Assembly: GCF_004402785.1 (NCBI RefSeq)
Contig: NZ_SOFP01000040.1
Location: 6,310-70,309, forward strand
DNA length: 64,000 nt
Direction of reading: 5' to 3'
Origin: Cryobacterium algoritolerans
GTDB lineage: Bacteria > Actinomycetota > Actinomycetes > Actinomycetales > Microbacteriaceae
Made by a program: the position numbers and the translations under genes. Below are positions 20,330 to 30,060 of the stretch, piece by piece; the first letter of the stretch is position 1; each line of letters opens with the position of its first letter. The notes beneath the pieces were generated by a model that saw only the letters and a list, made by a program, of their open reading frames with translations, did not search any database and had not been told where the DNA came from.

Positions 20330-21544
20330 CTAATTCGAGGGGTGGGTGCGGTTGATCGTCGCGAGGGTCTGACGCGCGATCTCCAGCTCCTCGTTCGTCG
20401 GGATGACGAGCACGGTGACCTTCGAGGCATCCGTGGAGATCACGCGGGACTTGCGCGACTTGGCCTCGTTCCGCACGGGGTCGATCTCGATCCCCATGCC
20501 CTCCAGGCCGGCCAGCGAACCGGCGCGCACGATCGGCGAGTTCTCGCCGACCCCCGCGGTGAAGACGATGACGTCGGCGCCGCCGAGCTGCGCGTAGTAC
20601 GAGCCCACGTAGCCCTTGAGCCGGTGGAAGTAGACGTCGAGGGCGGCCTGGGCGACCGGGTCGCCCGCGATCGAGGCGTCTTCCACGTCGCGCATGTCGC
20701 CGTTGCCGGCGAGCGCGAGCATGCCGCCGCGGCGGTTGAGCAGGTCGTCGAGTTCGGCCGTGTTCATGCCGGCCCGGCGGCGCAGGTGGAAGATGACGGC
20801 CGGGTCGATGTCGCCCGAGCGGGTGCCCATGACGAGTCCCTGAAGCGGGGTCATGCCCATCGACGTGTCGATCGAACGGCCGCCGTCGACGGCACACGCC
20901 GATGCGCCGTTGCCCAGGTGCAGCACAATCGTCTTCAGGTCGGCCAGCGGCCGGTCCAGGAAGGTGGCTACGGCCTCGGAGACGAACTTGTGCGAGGTGC
21001 CGTGGAAACCGTACTTGCGCACGCGGTACCGCGTCGCCAGGTCCTTGTCGATGGCGTAGGTGTAGGCGGCCGGCGGCAGCGTCTGGTGGAACGCGGTGTC
21101 GAAGACGGCAACGTGGGGCACGTTCGGGAAGCTCGCGCGAGCGGCACGGATGCCCTGCACGGCGCCCGGGTTGTGCAGCGGCGCTATCTCGGAGAGGTCT
21201 TCGATGTTCAGTTCCACCAGGTGGGTGATCTCGGTCGGCTCGAAGAAGCGGTTTCCGCCCTGCACCACGCGGTGGCCCACAGCGATCAGGCTCGCGTCGG
21301 ACAGTTGCGGCCCATGCTGGCTGAACGCCTCGATCATCACGGCGAAGCCGGCGGTGTGGTCGACGATCGGCAGGTCGCGTTCTGAGCGGTCCGCCTTGGT
21401 CGGGCCGGCGTTGTGCCGGGAGTGCCCGACCGGCTCGCCGATGCGTTCGACCAGGCCGCTGGCCAGCTCGGTCTCGGTGTCCATGTCGATCAGCTGGTAT
21501 TTGAACGACGACGAGCCGGAGTTGACGACCAGGACGGCGCTCAC
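20330..21544 (-). CDS. ackA: Acetate kinase
   Basis: AckA converts acetyl phosphate plus ADP to acetate plus ATP. The 404-residue protein begins MSAVLVVNSGSSSFKYQLID and shows VGHRVVQGG, YGFHGTSHKFVS, VLHLGNGAS and IVFTAGVGENSPIVR, all normal ASKHA-kinase signatures. Its GTG start overlaps the pta stop by four bases (GTGA), so the two are translationally coupled. A hairpin terminator follows directly. It is the last gene of the phosphoketolase operon. Confidence 0.97.
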   Translation of the reverse strand: MSAVLVVNSGSSSFKYQLIDMDTETELASGLVERIGEPVGHSRHNAGPTKADRSERDLPIVDHTAGFAVMIEAFSQHGPQLSDASLIAVGHRVVQGGNRFFEPTEITHLVELNIEDLSEIAPLHNPGAVQGIRAARASFPNVPHVAVFDTAFHQTLPPAAYTYAIDKDLATRYRVRKYGFHGTSHKFVSEAVATFLDRPLADLKTIVLHLGNGASACAVDGGRSIDTSMGMTPLQGLVMGTRSGDIDPAVIFHLRRRAGMNTAELDDLLNRRGGMLALAGNGDMRDVEDASIAGDPVAQAALDVYFHRLKGYVGSYYAQLGGADVIVFTAGVGENSPIVRAGSLAGLEGMGIEIDPVRNEAKSRKSRVISTDASKVTVLVIPTNEELEIARQTLATINRTHPSN

Positions 21545-23751
21545 GCGGACACCGCCGCGGTCTGGGCTGCGGTTGCGGCCACGGCGGAGAGTGTCGCCGC
21601 CTGGATCGCCGTGATGGCTACGGTGTTGACGATGTCCTGCACAAGTGCTCCTCGGGAAAGATCATTGATGGGTTTGCGAAGGCCCTGCAGGACAGGGCCT
21701 ATTGCCAGGGCGCCCGCACTGCGCTGCACGGCCTTGTACGTGTTGTTGCCGGTGTTCAGATCGGGGAAGATGAACACCGTCGCGCGACCGGCCACGGCGG
21801 AAGCTGGCATCTTCGCTGCGGCGACGTCGGCATCCGCTGCCGCGTCGTACTGGATCGGACCTTCGATCAGCAGGTCGGGGCGGCGCTCGCGCACGAGCGC
21901 GGTCGCTGCCCGCACCTTGTCGACATCCGCGCCCTTGCCCGACTCGCCGGTGGAGTAGGAGAGCATAGCGATGCGCGGTTCGATTCCGAACTCCACCGCG
22001 GTCTCGGAGGCCGAGATCGCGATGTCGGCCAGCTGTTCCGCGGACGGGTCAGGGTTGACCGCGCAGTCGCCGTAGACGAGCACCTTGTCGGCGAGTGCCA
22101 TCAGGAACACGCTCGAGACGACCGAGGTGTCCGGTCGGGTCTTGATGATCTCGAAGCTCGGCCGGATGGTGTGCGCCGTGGTGTGGGTGGCACCGGAGAC
22201 CATGCCGTCGGCGAGGCCGAGCTGCACCATCATCGTGCCGAAGTAGGACACGTCGGTGACGACGTCCATCGCCTGGTCGATGGTGACGCCCTTGTGTGCC
22301 CGCAGCTTCGCGTACTCCTCCGCGAACCGGGTGCGCAGCACGTCGTCGAACGGGCTGACCACCTGCGCCTTGGCGATGTCCAGGCCCAGTCCGATCGCCC
22401 GGGACCGTACCTCGAACTCCTCACCGAGGATGGTGATGTCGGCCACGTCGCGGGCCAGCAGGGTGGCGGCGGCCCGCAGGATGCGGTCGTCGTCTCCCTC
22501 CGGCATGACGATGCGCTTGCGGTTCTTCCTGGCCCGCTCGAGCAGCGTGTACTCGAACATGAGCGGCGTCACCACGTCCGCACGGCTCACCCGCAGCCGG
22601 TCGAGCAGAACGGATGCGTCCACGTGGCCTTCGAAGAGGGCCAGTGCGGTGTCGTGCTTACGCTGCGAGTCCGCGGCCATCCTGCCCGGGGTGTGCGTGA
22701 TCCGCAGCGCCGCCTCGTAGGATCCGAGCTCGGTGCGGATGATCGGCACCGAAGGCGCGAGGCCGTCAACGAGGCGCTCGATCTCGTCGGGGAGCGCGAA
22801 TCCGCCCACGAGCACGATGCCCGCGATCGACGGGAATGTTGCGGAGGAGTTCGCCATCAGCACGGCGAGCAGCACCTGCGGCCGGTCGCTCGGGATGACG
22901 ACGACGGCGCCGTCGAACAGGCGGGGCAGCACGTTGACCATCGACATGGCCGCGACGACCACGCCGAGCGCCTCCCGCGACAGGAGCGCGGGGTCGCCGT
23001 TGACGAGGGTGCCTTTGGTGGAATTGAGGATGCTCTTCATGCTCGGGGCCACGATGTACGGGTCCTCGGGGATCGCCCAGACCGGCACGGAGGCCAGCTG
23101 GCTGCCCGGCGCGTCGATCACACCGCGCACGGAGCCGATCAGCTCGTCGAGACGCTCGGGGTCGGCCCGGTTGATGATCACCCCGAGCAGCGAGACATGC
23201 TCGTCGCGCAGTTCGGCCAGGGAGACGTCGGTCAGCTGACGGATGTCCTCAGGCCCACGCGGGTCGCTCTGGCCGAGCCGGTCGCTCTGGTTGAGTACCT
23301 CGCCCTGGCCGGGGCCGACCCGGCCGCCGAGCACGAGCAGTACCGGCACGCCGAGGTTCGCGGCGACGCGGAGGTTGAACGCCAGCTCGGTGGGGCTGCC
23401 GACATCCGTGTAGTCGCTGCCGACGACCACGACCGCGTCGCACTTCGCTTCGACGGCCTTGTAACGGGCCACGATCCGGCCGAGGGCCGCGTCGGGGTCG
23501 AGGTGCACGTCGTCGTAGCTGACACCGACGCACTCGTCATAGCTGAGCGGTGGTGTGCTCTTCGCCGACCCGGTGGCCAGGTGCGCGAGCAGCAGCTCGA
23601 GCACGTAGTCGGGGTGGTGCACCGACCGGGCGACGGGTCGGAAAACACCGACCCGCTCGACCGAGCGGAGCAGGGTGTCGAGCACGCCCAGCGCAATCGT
23701 CGACTTGCCGGTGTTGCCCTCTGCCGAGGTGATGTAGATGCTGTCGGCCAT
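21541..23751 (-). CDS. pta: Phosphate acetyltransferase (long, DRTGG-type)
   Basis: Pta interconverts acetyl-CoA and acetyl phosphate. The 736-residue protein is the long form: an N-terminal BioD-like P-loop domain (SAEGNTGKSTIALGVLDTLL), a middle DRTGG-type regulatory domain and the C-terminal catalytic domain (KRIVMPEGDDDRILRAA, GMVSGATHTTAHTIRPSFEII, VFLMALADKVLVYGDCAVNPDP). The ATG at 23751 shares one base with the phosphoketolase stop codon; further upstream frame is overlap with that gene. In the operon it can link acetyl phosphate from phosphoketolase to acetyl-CoA. Confidence 0.96.
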   Translation of the reverse strand: MADSIYITSAEGNTGKSTIALGVLDTLLRSVERVGVFRPVARSVHHPDYVLELLLAHLATGSAKSTPPLSYDECVGVSYDDVHLDPDAALGRIVARYKAVEAKCDAVVVVGSDYTDVGSPTELAFNLRVAANLGVPVLLVLGGRVGPGQGEVLNQSDRLGQSDPRGPEDIRQLTDVSLAELRDEHVSLLGVIINRADPERLDELIGSVRGVIDAPGSQLASVPVWAIPEDPYIVAPSMKSILNSTKGTLVNGDPALLSREALGVVVAAMSMVNVLPRLFDGAVVVIPSDRPQVLLAVLMANSSATFPSIAGIVLVGGFALPDEIERLVDGLAPSVPIIRTELGSYEAALRITHTPGRMAADSQRKHDTALALFEGHVDASVLLDRLRVSRADVVTPLMFEYTLLERARKNRKRIVMPEGDDDRILRAAATLLARDVADITILGEEFEVRSRAIGLGLDIAKAQVVSPFDDVLRTRFAEEYAKLRAHKGVTIDQAMDVVTDVSYFGTMMVQLGLADGMVSGATHTTAHTIRPSFEIIKTRPDTSVVSSVFLMALADKVLVYGDCAVNPDPSAEQLADIAISASETAVEFGIEPRIAMLSYSTGESGKGADVDKVRAATALVRERRPDLLIEGPIQYDAAADADVAAAKMPASAVAGRATVFIFPDLNTGNNTYKAVQRSAGALAIGPVLQGLRKPINDLSRGALVQDIVNTVAITAIQAATLSAVAATAAQTAAVSA

Positions 23752-26216
23752 TATTCGTTGTCCCCGCCCGTTTCGATCGCAGTGGTGACGCCGGCTCCGG
23801 CGCCGTGGGCGTCCCACACCCATTCGGTGACCTCGGGGATGTCTTCCCCGTGGTCTCGGGTGTAGGCGCGGGCTCGAAGGCGCGCGTCCTGCATCTCCTG
23901 GCGGAGCAGCCCGGCGCGGGCGCCGAGGCCCGGAACCCGGTCGATGACGTCCATCACCAGGTGGTACCGGTCGAGGTCGTTGAGCATGACCATATCGAAC
24001 GGGGTCGTGGTGGTGCCCTCTTCCTTGTAGCCGCGGGCGTGCAGGTTGGCGTGGCCGTGGCGCTTGTAGCTCAGCCGGTGGATCAGCCACGGGTAGCCGT
24101 GGTACGCGAACACGATCGGTTTGTCGGCGGTGAAGAAGGCGTCGAACTCGGCGTCGCTGAGCCCGTGCGGGTGGTCGGCCTCGGACTGCAGGCGCATCAG
24201 GTCGACGACGTTGACCACACGCACCTTGAGCTCGGGCATGGCCTTCCGCAGGATCGCGGCCGCGGCCAGGATCTCCAGGGTCGGCACCTCACCGGCGGCG
24301 GCGAGCACGACATCCGGCTCGGTGCCCGTGACCTCGGTGCCTGCCCAGTCGAAGATGCCCAGGCCCCGCTCGCAGTGCGCGACGGCCTGATCCATGGTGA
24401 GCCAGTTCGGCGCGGGCTGCTTGCCGGCGACGACGACGTTCACGTAGTCGACGCTGCGCAGGCAGTGGTCGTAGACGGAGAGCAGTGTGTTGGCGTCGAA
24501 CGGCAGGTAGACGCGTACGACATCCGCGCTCTTGTTGACGACGTGGTCGATGAAGCCCGGGTCCTGGTGGGAGAAGCCGTTGTGGTCCTGGCGCCAGACG
24601 TGCGAGGAGAGCAGGTAGTTCAGGCTGGAGATCGAGCGGCGCCACGGGATCTCGCGGGTGACCTTGAGCCATTTGGCGTGCTGGTTGAACATCGAGTCGA
24701 CGATGTGGATGAACGCCTCGTAGCAGTTGAACAGGCCGTGGCGGCCGGTGAGCAGGTAGCCCTCGAGCCAGCCCTGGCACTGGTGCTCGCTGAGCATCTC
24801 CATGATCCGTCCGGCCCGGTCGAGGTTGGTGTCGCCGGGGTGGTACTCGCCGTTCCAGGTCTTGTCCGTGGCCGCGAACACGGCGGGGGCGAGCCGGTTG
24901 GATGCCGTCTCGTCCGGCCCGAAGATGCGGAAGTTGTCGGGGTTGTCACGGATGACATCGGCCAGCCAGGTGCCGAGCACCTTGGTGGCCTCGTCGGTGG
25001 TCGCGCCGGGCGAGGGCACGTCGACGGCGTAGTCGCGGAAGTTCGGCAGCCGCAGGTCCTTGCGGAGCAGGCCGCCGTTGGAGACCGGGTTGGCGCTCAT
25101 CCGCAGGTCGCCGACCGGGGCGAGGGCGGTGATCTTCGCGACCGGGGCGCCGGCCTCATCGAACAGTTCTTCGGGGTGGTAGGAGGCGAGCCAGCCCTCG
25201 AGCAGCCTGGTGTGCTCCAGCGTGTCGCGGGCGTTGCTGAGCGGCACCTGGTGCGAACGCCAGGAGTCGACGACCTGCACGCCGTCGATCGTGGTCGGGC
25301 AGGTCCAGCCCTTGGGGGTGCGCAGGATGATCATCGGCCAGCGGGGGCGCTCGGTGTCGCCGGCGAGGGCGCGGGCCTTGATGTCTGCGATCTCGTTGAG
25401 CACCTCGTCGAGGGTCTCGGCCATCCGCTGGTGCACCAGGAGCGGGTCTTCCCCGTTGAACCCGCCGGAGACGATGTAGGGCTTGTGGCCGTAGCCGCGC
25501 ATCAGGTCCAGGAGCTCCTCCTCGGGGATGCGGGCGAGCACGGTGGGGTTGGCGATCTTGTAGCCGTTGAGGTGCAGGATCGGCAGCACGACGCCGTCGA
25601 CGAGCGGGTCGATGAACTTGTTCGAGTGCCAGCTGGTGGCGAGCGGGCCGGTCTCGGCCTCGCCGTCGCCGACGACGGCGGCGACGAGCAGGTCTGGATT
25701 GTCGAAGGCCGCACCGTAGGCGTGGCTGAGCGCGTAGCCGAGTTCTCCGCCCTCGTGGATCGAGCCGGGGGTCTCCGGTGAGGCGTGGCTGGGGATGCCG
25801 CCCGGGAAGGAGAACTGGCGGAACAGGGCTTTCACGCCGCGTTCGGACTGCTCGATGCCGGAGTAGATCTCGCTGTAGGTGCCGTCGAGGTAGGCGTTGG
25901 CGACCATGCCGGGGCCGCCGTGGCCGGGCCCGGTGACATAAAGGGTGCTGATGGCGCGTTCCTGGATGGCCCGGTTCAGGTGGGCGTAGAGGAAGTTGAG
26001 CCCTGGGGTCGTTCCCCAGTGGCCCAGCAGGCGCGGTTTAATGTGGTCACGATTAAGGGGTTCACGCAATAACGGGTTGTCCAGTAGGTAAATCTGCCCG
26101 ACCGACAGGTAATTTGCGGCCCGCCACCAGGCGTCGACGCTGGCGAGGGTGTTTGCGCTCAGCGGGTGCGTCTGGCGTTGAGGCCAGAGGAAGGATTTAC
26201 CGGACGATTCAACCAT
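23751..26216 (-). CDS. xfp: Xylulose-5-phosphate/fructose-6-phosphate phosphoketolase
   Basis: This ThDP enzyme splits xylulose 5-phosphate or fructose 6-phosphate to acetyl phosphate and an aldose phosphate. The 821-residue protein has the family blocks [61 protein letters not shown], the ThDP motif [21 protein letters not shown] and the C-terminal [29 protein letters not shown]. Length is normal. It is the first gene of an xfp-pta-ackA operon, a complete bypass from sugar phosphates to acetate with ATP. Upstream lies the SRP RNA gene on the same strand, so the xfp promoter must sit within 26217-26352. Confidence 0.97.
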   Translation of the reverse strand: MVESSGKSFLWPQRQTHPLSANTLASVDAWWRAANYLSVGQIYLLDNPLLREPLNRDHIKPRLLGHWGTTPGLNFLYAHLNRAIQERAISTLYVTGPGHGGPGMVANAYLDGTYSEIYSGIEQSERGVKALFRQFSFPGGIPSHASPETPGSIHEGGELGYALSHAYGAAFDNPDLLVAAVVGDGEAETGPLATSWHSNKFIDPLVDGVVLPILHLNGYKIANPTVLARIPEEELLDLMRGYGHKPYIVSGGFNGEDPLLVHQRMAETLDEVLNEIADIKARALAGDTERPRWPMIILRTPKGWTCPTTIDGVQVVDSWRSHQVPLSNARDTLEHTRLLEGWLASYHPEELFDEAGAPVAKITALAPVGDLRMSANPVSNGGLLRKDLRLPNFRDYAVDVPSPGATTDEATKVLGTWLADVIRDNPDNFRIFGPDETASNRLAPAVFAATDKTWNGEYHPGDTNLDRAGRIMEMLSEHQCQGWLEGYLLTGRHGLFNCYEAFIHIVDSMFNQHAKWLKVTREIPWRRSISSLNYLLSSHVWRQDHNGFSHQDPGFIDHVVNKSADVVRVYLPFDANTLLSVYDHCLRSVDYVNVVVAGKQPAPNWLTMDQAVAHCERGLGIFDWAGTEVTGTEPDVVLAAAGEVPTLEILAAAAILRKAMPELKVRVVNVVDLMRLQSEADHPHGLSDAEFDAFFTADKPIVFAYHGYPWLIHRLSYKRHGHANLHARGYKEEGTTTTPFDMVMLNDLDRYHLVMDVIDRVPGLGARAGLLRQEMQDARLRARAYTRDHGEDIPEVTEWVWDAHGAGAGVTTAIETGGDNE

Positions 26217-26359
26217 GGGTGCCTCCAGGCACTATCGGGGCGTTATCTGCGCCCTACCATCCTAGGAGAAATTGCGGAATCGTTATCTTGGCTAACGGCA
26301 TTTCGGTGGCCTCCCCGCGGGAGACCGATCCCGGCAGAGCGGAAGAATCCACAAAAAAA

Positions 26360-26447
26360 GACTCCTCGCGCACCCACCAGAGCCCGGTTACCCTTGCTAC
26401 GTTTCCGTCCTGGGGGAGTTGGCCGAGATGGCGCCACGCGAGGAGCC
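26360..26447 (-). ncRNA. ffs: Signal recognition particle RNA (small bacterial 4.5S type)
   Basis: On the minus strand the ends pair as CTCCTCGCG / CGCGAGGAG, and the interior carries the conserved asymmetric SRP helix: CCCCCAGGA, the apical loop CG-GAAA-CG, then TAGCAAGGG and AACCGGGCTCTGG. A seven-T run (26353-26359) follows as terminator. No Alu domain is present, so it is the short type expected in actinobacteria. The apical tetraloop is GAAA, rather than the more usual GGAA. SRP RNA binds Ffh and targets nascent membrane proteins to FtsY. Exact ends are approximate. Confidence 0.88.
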
Positions 26448-26592
26448 GATTGCCAGTTTAGGCGGAAAGAGCCGCGCTCCCAAAACCCGCCGGCGGGGAG
26501 TCAATCGTGGCCGATCGCGGCCGGGTGTGACAGCAGCCGACGGAAACAGGTAAGATTCTTTCTTGGTCGTTCCTCACGGATACGGTCGGCCA

Positions 26593-26680
26593 GGAGAATT
26601 CGCCTAGTGGCCTATGGCGCACGCTTGGAAAGCGTGTTGGGTGAGAGCCCTCGGGGGTTCGAATCCCCCATTCTCCGCCA
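26593..26680 (+). tRNA. tRNA-Ser (GGA)
   Basis: The 88-base gene has a perfect acceptor stem GGAGAAT/ATTCTCC, a long variable arm (GTTGGGTGAGAGCCCTC region), the T-loop GGTTCGAATCC and an encoded CCA end. The anticodon loop reads CTTGGAAA, giving anticodon GGA, which decodes UCC and UCU. The long variable arm confirms serine. It lies close to the SRP RNA gene but on the opposite strand, a neighbourhood often seen in actinobacteria. No integrase or duplicated 3' end marks it as an attachment site. Confidence 0.97.
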
Positions 26681-26705
26681 AATAGCAACGTCTCACCGCC
26701 CGGGC

Positions 26706-26945
26706 TCACTCGTCCACGCGGCGGCGCGTCCGCGGCGCGGGCGGCGGCGGCACCTCTTTCGCGGCGACGATGTCCGCGAGTGCGATCGAGACGAGCCCGC
26801 GCTTGGTCTCGACCACGCACTCGGTGTCGTCGCAGGAGCGCAGGTAGCCGACGGCATCTGTCACCCCACCCTCGATGCGTTTGCGCACGACGACCCGGGT
26901 TCCCGGTTCGGCGTCCATTACGAACCGGGCTGCTGCTGCACTCAT
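26706..26945 (-). CDS. Small conserved SH3-like protein
   Basis: The 79-residue product (MSAAAARFVMDAEPGTRVVVRKRIEGG...) looks like the stand-alone N-terminal domain found before the GNAT domain of Rv0428c-like proteins: GTRVVVRKRI, TDAVGYLRS, VVETKRGLVSIALADIVAAKEVPP. It is probably a small beta-barrel, ending in a Pro/Arg-rich tail. Function is unknown. I recall it as a conserved small gene in Microbacteriaceae. The ATG at 26945 is chosen because the domain starts there. Confidence 0.65.
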   Translation of the reverse strand: MSAAAARFVMDAEPGTRVVVRKRIEGGVTDAVGYLRSCDDTECVVETKRGLVSIALADIVAAKEVPPPPAPRTRRRVDE

Positions 26946-26983
26946 TGGGCCGAGCCTACCCGCAGCGGGGCGCCCGGAGCCGG

Positions 26984-27679
26984 TCAGATCAGCCGGCTGA
27001 ACGCCTCGACCCGTTTGGACTCCCCCGCGATCAGGATGATGTCGGTCGCCGCGATCACGGTCTCCAGGGTCGTGTAACTCCACACGCCGTCCCGATTGAA
27101 CGCGGTGACGGTGACCCCGTGGTTGGGCCGGATGCGCGTCTTGCCGAGCGGCACGCCGATTATCTCCCGCGGCGGCGTGGTCTTCACGAGCGCGAAGTTC
27201 TCGCCGATCTCGATGTAGTCCTGCATCACCCCGCGCACCAGGTGGGCGACCCGCTTGCCCATGTCCTTCTCGGGGTAGACGACGTGGCTGACCCCCAGCT
27301 GCTGCAGGATCTCGCCGTGCGGGTCGCTCACGGCCTTCGCCCAGATGTTGGGGATGCCGAGCTTGAGCAGCAGGGACGCCGTGAGGATGTTCGCCTGGAT
27401 GTCACCGCCGATCGCCACGACGGCACTGCTGAACTCGCTCACCGACAGCTGCCTGAGCGTTTCCTCCTTGGTCGAGTCGGCGCGCACGACGTGGGTGAGC
27501 AGCCCATTGTGCGCCTGCACGATGTCCTCGTCGCCGTCTATGCCGAGCACCTCGGTGCCGCTCTCCATCAGTTCGAGGGCGAGGGAGCTGCCGAACCGGC
27601 CGAGGCCGATCACGACGACGGACTCGGCTTCGGCGATGCGGGCAGGGTCGTGAGACCCGAACAGGGTGAACTTAGCCAA
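26984..27679 (-). CDS. ktrA: Potassium uptake regulatory subunit (TrkA/KtrA family)
   Basis: The 231-residue cytoplasmic protein has an RCK_N Rossmann domain (VVVIGLGRFGSSLALELMESG, then IDGDED, VVRADSTKEETLRQL) and an RCK_C domain (PPREIIGVPLGKTRIR...VTVTAFNRDG). In KtrAB systems this subunit binds ATP/ADP and, in its C-domain, often c-di-AMP, and gates the KtrB channel. The start is TTG at 27679, with a GAGAGG site eight bases upstream, and it overlaps the ktrB stop by eight bases. The pair is therefore one transport unit. Confidence 0.9.
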   Translation of the reverse strand: MAKFTLFGSHDPARIAEAESVVVIGLGRFGSSLALELMESGTEVLGIDGDEDIVQAHNGLLTHVVRADSTKEETLRQLSVSEFSSAVVAIGGDIQANILTASLLLKLGIPNIWAKAVSDPHGEILQQLGVSHVVYPEKDMGKRVAHLVRGVMQDYIEIGENFALVKTTPPREIIGVPLGKTRIRPNHGVTVTAFNRDGVWSYTTLETVIAATDIILIAGESKRVEAFSRLI

Positions 27680-29039
27680 TGATCGGCCTCTCTTTCGGTA
27701 GCTCGTAGGCGGTCGGGCGGTCGCGGAGGGCGAGCGCCGACGCGAAGGTGATCGGTCCCAGCCGGCCGATGAACATGAGCAGCATCAGGATGACCTTTCC
27801 TGCCTCGGGTAACCCGGCGGTGATCCCCGTGGACAGGCCGACGGTGCCGAAGGCCGAGATCACCTCGAACAGGAGCTTGTCCATGCTGATGTCCGTCATC
27901 ACCATCAGCGCAGCCGTCGACGCGGTGACGACCGCGACCGCGAGCAGCACGATCGTGATCGCCTGGCGGTGCACGGCGCGGGAGAGTCGTTTGCCGAACA
28001 CGTTGACGGCGGTGTCGCCGCGCACCTCGGCGAGGAGGATGAAGAAGAGCACGCCGAAGGTGGTGATCTTGATGCCACCGGCGGTTCCGGCTGGACCGCC
28101 GCCGATCAGCATCAGGATGTCGGTGCCGAGCAGGCTGGCCGAGTCCATCGCCCCGGTGTCGACGCTGTTGAAACCGGCTGTGCGCGCCTGCACGGACTGA
28201 AAGAAGCCGACCAGGAGCTTGTTCGGCCAGTCGAGCGGCCCGAGGGTCGCCGGGTTGGACCACTCGACGGCCGTGATGTAGACCGTGCCCCCAACCAGCA
28301 GGATCAGGGTGCCGGCCAGCACGAGGCGGGTGTTCATGTTCCACTTGCGGGGCATCCTCAGGTGCCGGCGCAGCTGCACGATCACGGGGAAGCCCAGGCC
28401 ACCGAGGATCACGGCGGCAGCGATCGGCAGGCAGATGAACGGATCCGTGGCGTAGGAGATGAGGTTGTCGGAAAACAGCGCGAACCCCGCGTTGTTGAAC
28501 GAGGAGACGGCGTGGAAGGCGCCGAGCCAGACGGCGCGGCCGAGTGGCTCGCCGTAGCCGATGAGGAAGCGGAGGCCAAGCAGCAGCGCGACGCTCGCCT
28601 CGATCACCAGCGTCATCCGCACGACGCCGAAGACGAGCCCCTTGACGTCGTCGAGGCCAACGCTCTTCGCCTCGGCGGCCGCCGTGATCCGGGAGCGCAG
28701 CGAGAGCTTGCGCATCACCGCGAGCCCGATCACCGACGCGAAGGTCATGATCCCCAGGCCGCCGATCTGGATCAGCAACAGGATGACAACCTGCCCGAAG
28801 GCGGACCATCGGGTGGCCGTATCGACGACGATCAGCCCGGTCACGCAGACCGCGCTGGTCGCGGTGAAGATCGCGTCGAGGAACGACGCCCCGCCGACCC
28901 CCGGGGTGGCGATCGGGAGCATCAGCAGGCCCGTGCCGATCAGGATCGTCGTGGCGAACGCGGCGGCCACGACCTGGGCCGGGTGCGGCCTGAACCGCGG
29001 GGTGCGCGCGGCGGGGCGTGGCGTCGTGCGGGAAGTCAC
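27672..29039 (-). CDS. ktrB: Potassium transporter membrane subunit (TrkH/KtrB family)
   Basis: The 455-residue protein has the TrkH/KtrB layout with about ten membrane segments and four P-loop-like repeats. Selectivity-filter-like pieces include TSAVCVTGLIV, HAVSSFNNAGFALF, GGGPAGTAGGIKITTF and SAFGTVGLSTGIT, each with the conserved glycine expected in this family. It imports potassium together with KtrA encoded downstream. A GTG start at 29039 follows a purine-rich GAGTGAGTAG. The 285-bp divergent gap to 29325 should hold promoters for both directions. Confidence 0.92.
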   Translation of the reverse strand: MTSRTTPRPAARTPRFRPHPAQVVAAAFATTILIGTGLLMLPIATPGVGGASFLDAIFTATSAVCVTGLIVVDTATRWSAFGQVVILLLIQIGGLGIMTFASVIGLAVMRKLSLRSRITAAAEAKSVGLDDVKGLVFGVVRMTLVIEASVALLLGLRFLIGYGEPLGRAVWLGAFHAVSSFNNAGFALFSDNLISYATDPFICLPIAAAVILGGLGFPVIVQLRRHLRMPRKWNMNTRLVLAGTLILLVGGTVYITAVEWSNPATLGPLDWPNKLLVGFFQSVQARTAGFNSVDTGAMDSASLLGTDILMLIGGGPAGTAGGIKITTFGVLFFILLAEVRGDTAVNVFGKRLSRAVHRQAITIVLLAVAVVTASTAALMVMTDISMDKLLFEVISAFGTVGLSTGITAGLPEAGKVILMLLMFIGRLGPITFASALALRDRPTAYELPKERPIIG

Positions 29040-29324
29040 CTACTCACTCTACGGTCGATGCCGCTCAGGCGGGTCGCCGATCGCGATCGGATCTGCGCGG
29101 ATACGGGTTGCCAGCCTTCTCGCAGGATCGGGCGACCGCGTGGCAGAGTTCCGCTTCCCGACTGGGATCGGCGCTGGGCGAACGGTCCGATCTGCGGCCC
29201 AGGGGCCCAATCGGGAGCCCGTGCGCGGGATGTCGACCAATCCGGTTCGGACACGGCCCCGGACCACCATTGCGGCCCGGGGAAATCCGAGGCCGGAAAT
29301 GAACAACGGAAGAGAGCCCACATC

Positions 29325-29897
29325 ATGAACACCATCACGAAGCGTCTCAGTGCATTCGGCATCGCCGGCATCGCAGCATCCGCCATCATCGTCGGCGGAC
29401 TGGCCGCCCCTGCCCAGGCCGCCGAGCAGGCCAGCCCCCAGCTCACCGGCCCCGACAGCTCGTCGTCCGACCAGACCGTCGACTTCGGCCTGCTGAGCGA
29501 CGCCCTGACAGGCCAGCAGGCCACCGGAAACGGCGTCGCCGGCAACGACACCTCCCTCCTCGGCGGCGGCGTGCTCAACGCCCCGCTGGTCAACGGTCCG
29601 GTCGTCGACCGCTCGCTGACCAGCGACGTCGGCGACGTCGCCTCGGGTAACCAGGTCGGCAACGGCACCTCGATCGGAAACGGCAACGACGTCCCGGTTG
29701 CCTCCGGAAACGACACCTCGGTCACCGCTCCGGTCACGGCCCCGGTCACTGCGCCGGTCACTGCGCCGGTCACTGCGCCGGTCGGTTCCGGCAACGACGT
29801 CACCGGCGGCAACGTCGGCGACATCGGATCGTCTGTGAACGACGTGGTCGACGGGTCACTCGGCGGGCTCGGCCTGGGCGCCGTCCTCGGCCGCTAA
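29325..29897 (+). CDS. Secreted low-complexity protein with PVTA repeats
   Basis: The 190-residue protein has a clear signal peptide (TKRLSAFGIAGIAASAIIVGGLAAPAQAAEQ) with cleavage likely after AQA. The mature part is rich in Gly, Asn, Val, Asp and Thr, contains GNGVAGND and GNGTSIGNGND pieces, and a 12-bp tandem repeat encoding (Val-Thr-Ala-Pro) about five times. The end is GGLGLGAVLGR. There is no membrane anchor or catalytic motif. It resembles small secreted actinobacterial proteins of the chaplin/GN-rich type in composition only. Function is unknown. A strong terminator follows 20 bp after the stop. Confidence 0.75.
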   Translation: MNTITKRLSAFGIAGIAASAIIVGGLAAPAQAAEQASPQLTGPDSSSSDQTVDFGLLSDALTGQQATGNGVAGNDTSLLGGGVLNAPLVNGPVVDRSLTSDVGDVASGNQVGNGTSIGNGNDVPVASGNDTSVTAPVTAPVTAPVTAPVTAPVGSGNDVTGGNVGDIGSSVNDVVDGSLGGLGLGAVLGR

Positions 29898-29916
29898 CCA
29901 GCCCAACCAGAACGAC

Positions 29917-29951
29917 GAGGCACGGCTCCTCAGAGGGCCGTGCCTCTTTTC
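29917..29951 (+). terminator. Intrinsic terminator
   Basis: GAGGCACGGC (29917-29926) pairs perfectly with GCCGTGCCTC (29937-29946), followed by TTTT. It ends the transcript of the secreted-protein gene at 29325-29897. Confidence 0.9.
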
Positions 29952-30060
29952 GTGCACCGAAGGCACCAGACGATTGCCCGACCGAACCCCCGGAACGGTG
30001 GCTGGCACACGACGGTGAATTCCGGGATAATCTGACTACACCGGTAAGGGGGAACCACGG

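Noticed and set aside
26593-26680. tRNA-Ser as an integration site
   Set aside because: No integrase and no duplicated 3' tRNA end is visible in the window.
29700-29790. PVTA-encoding array as a CRISPR-like array
   Set aside because: It is a 12-bp in-frame coding repeat without spacers.
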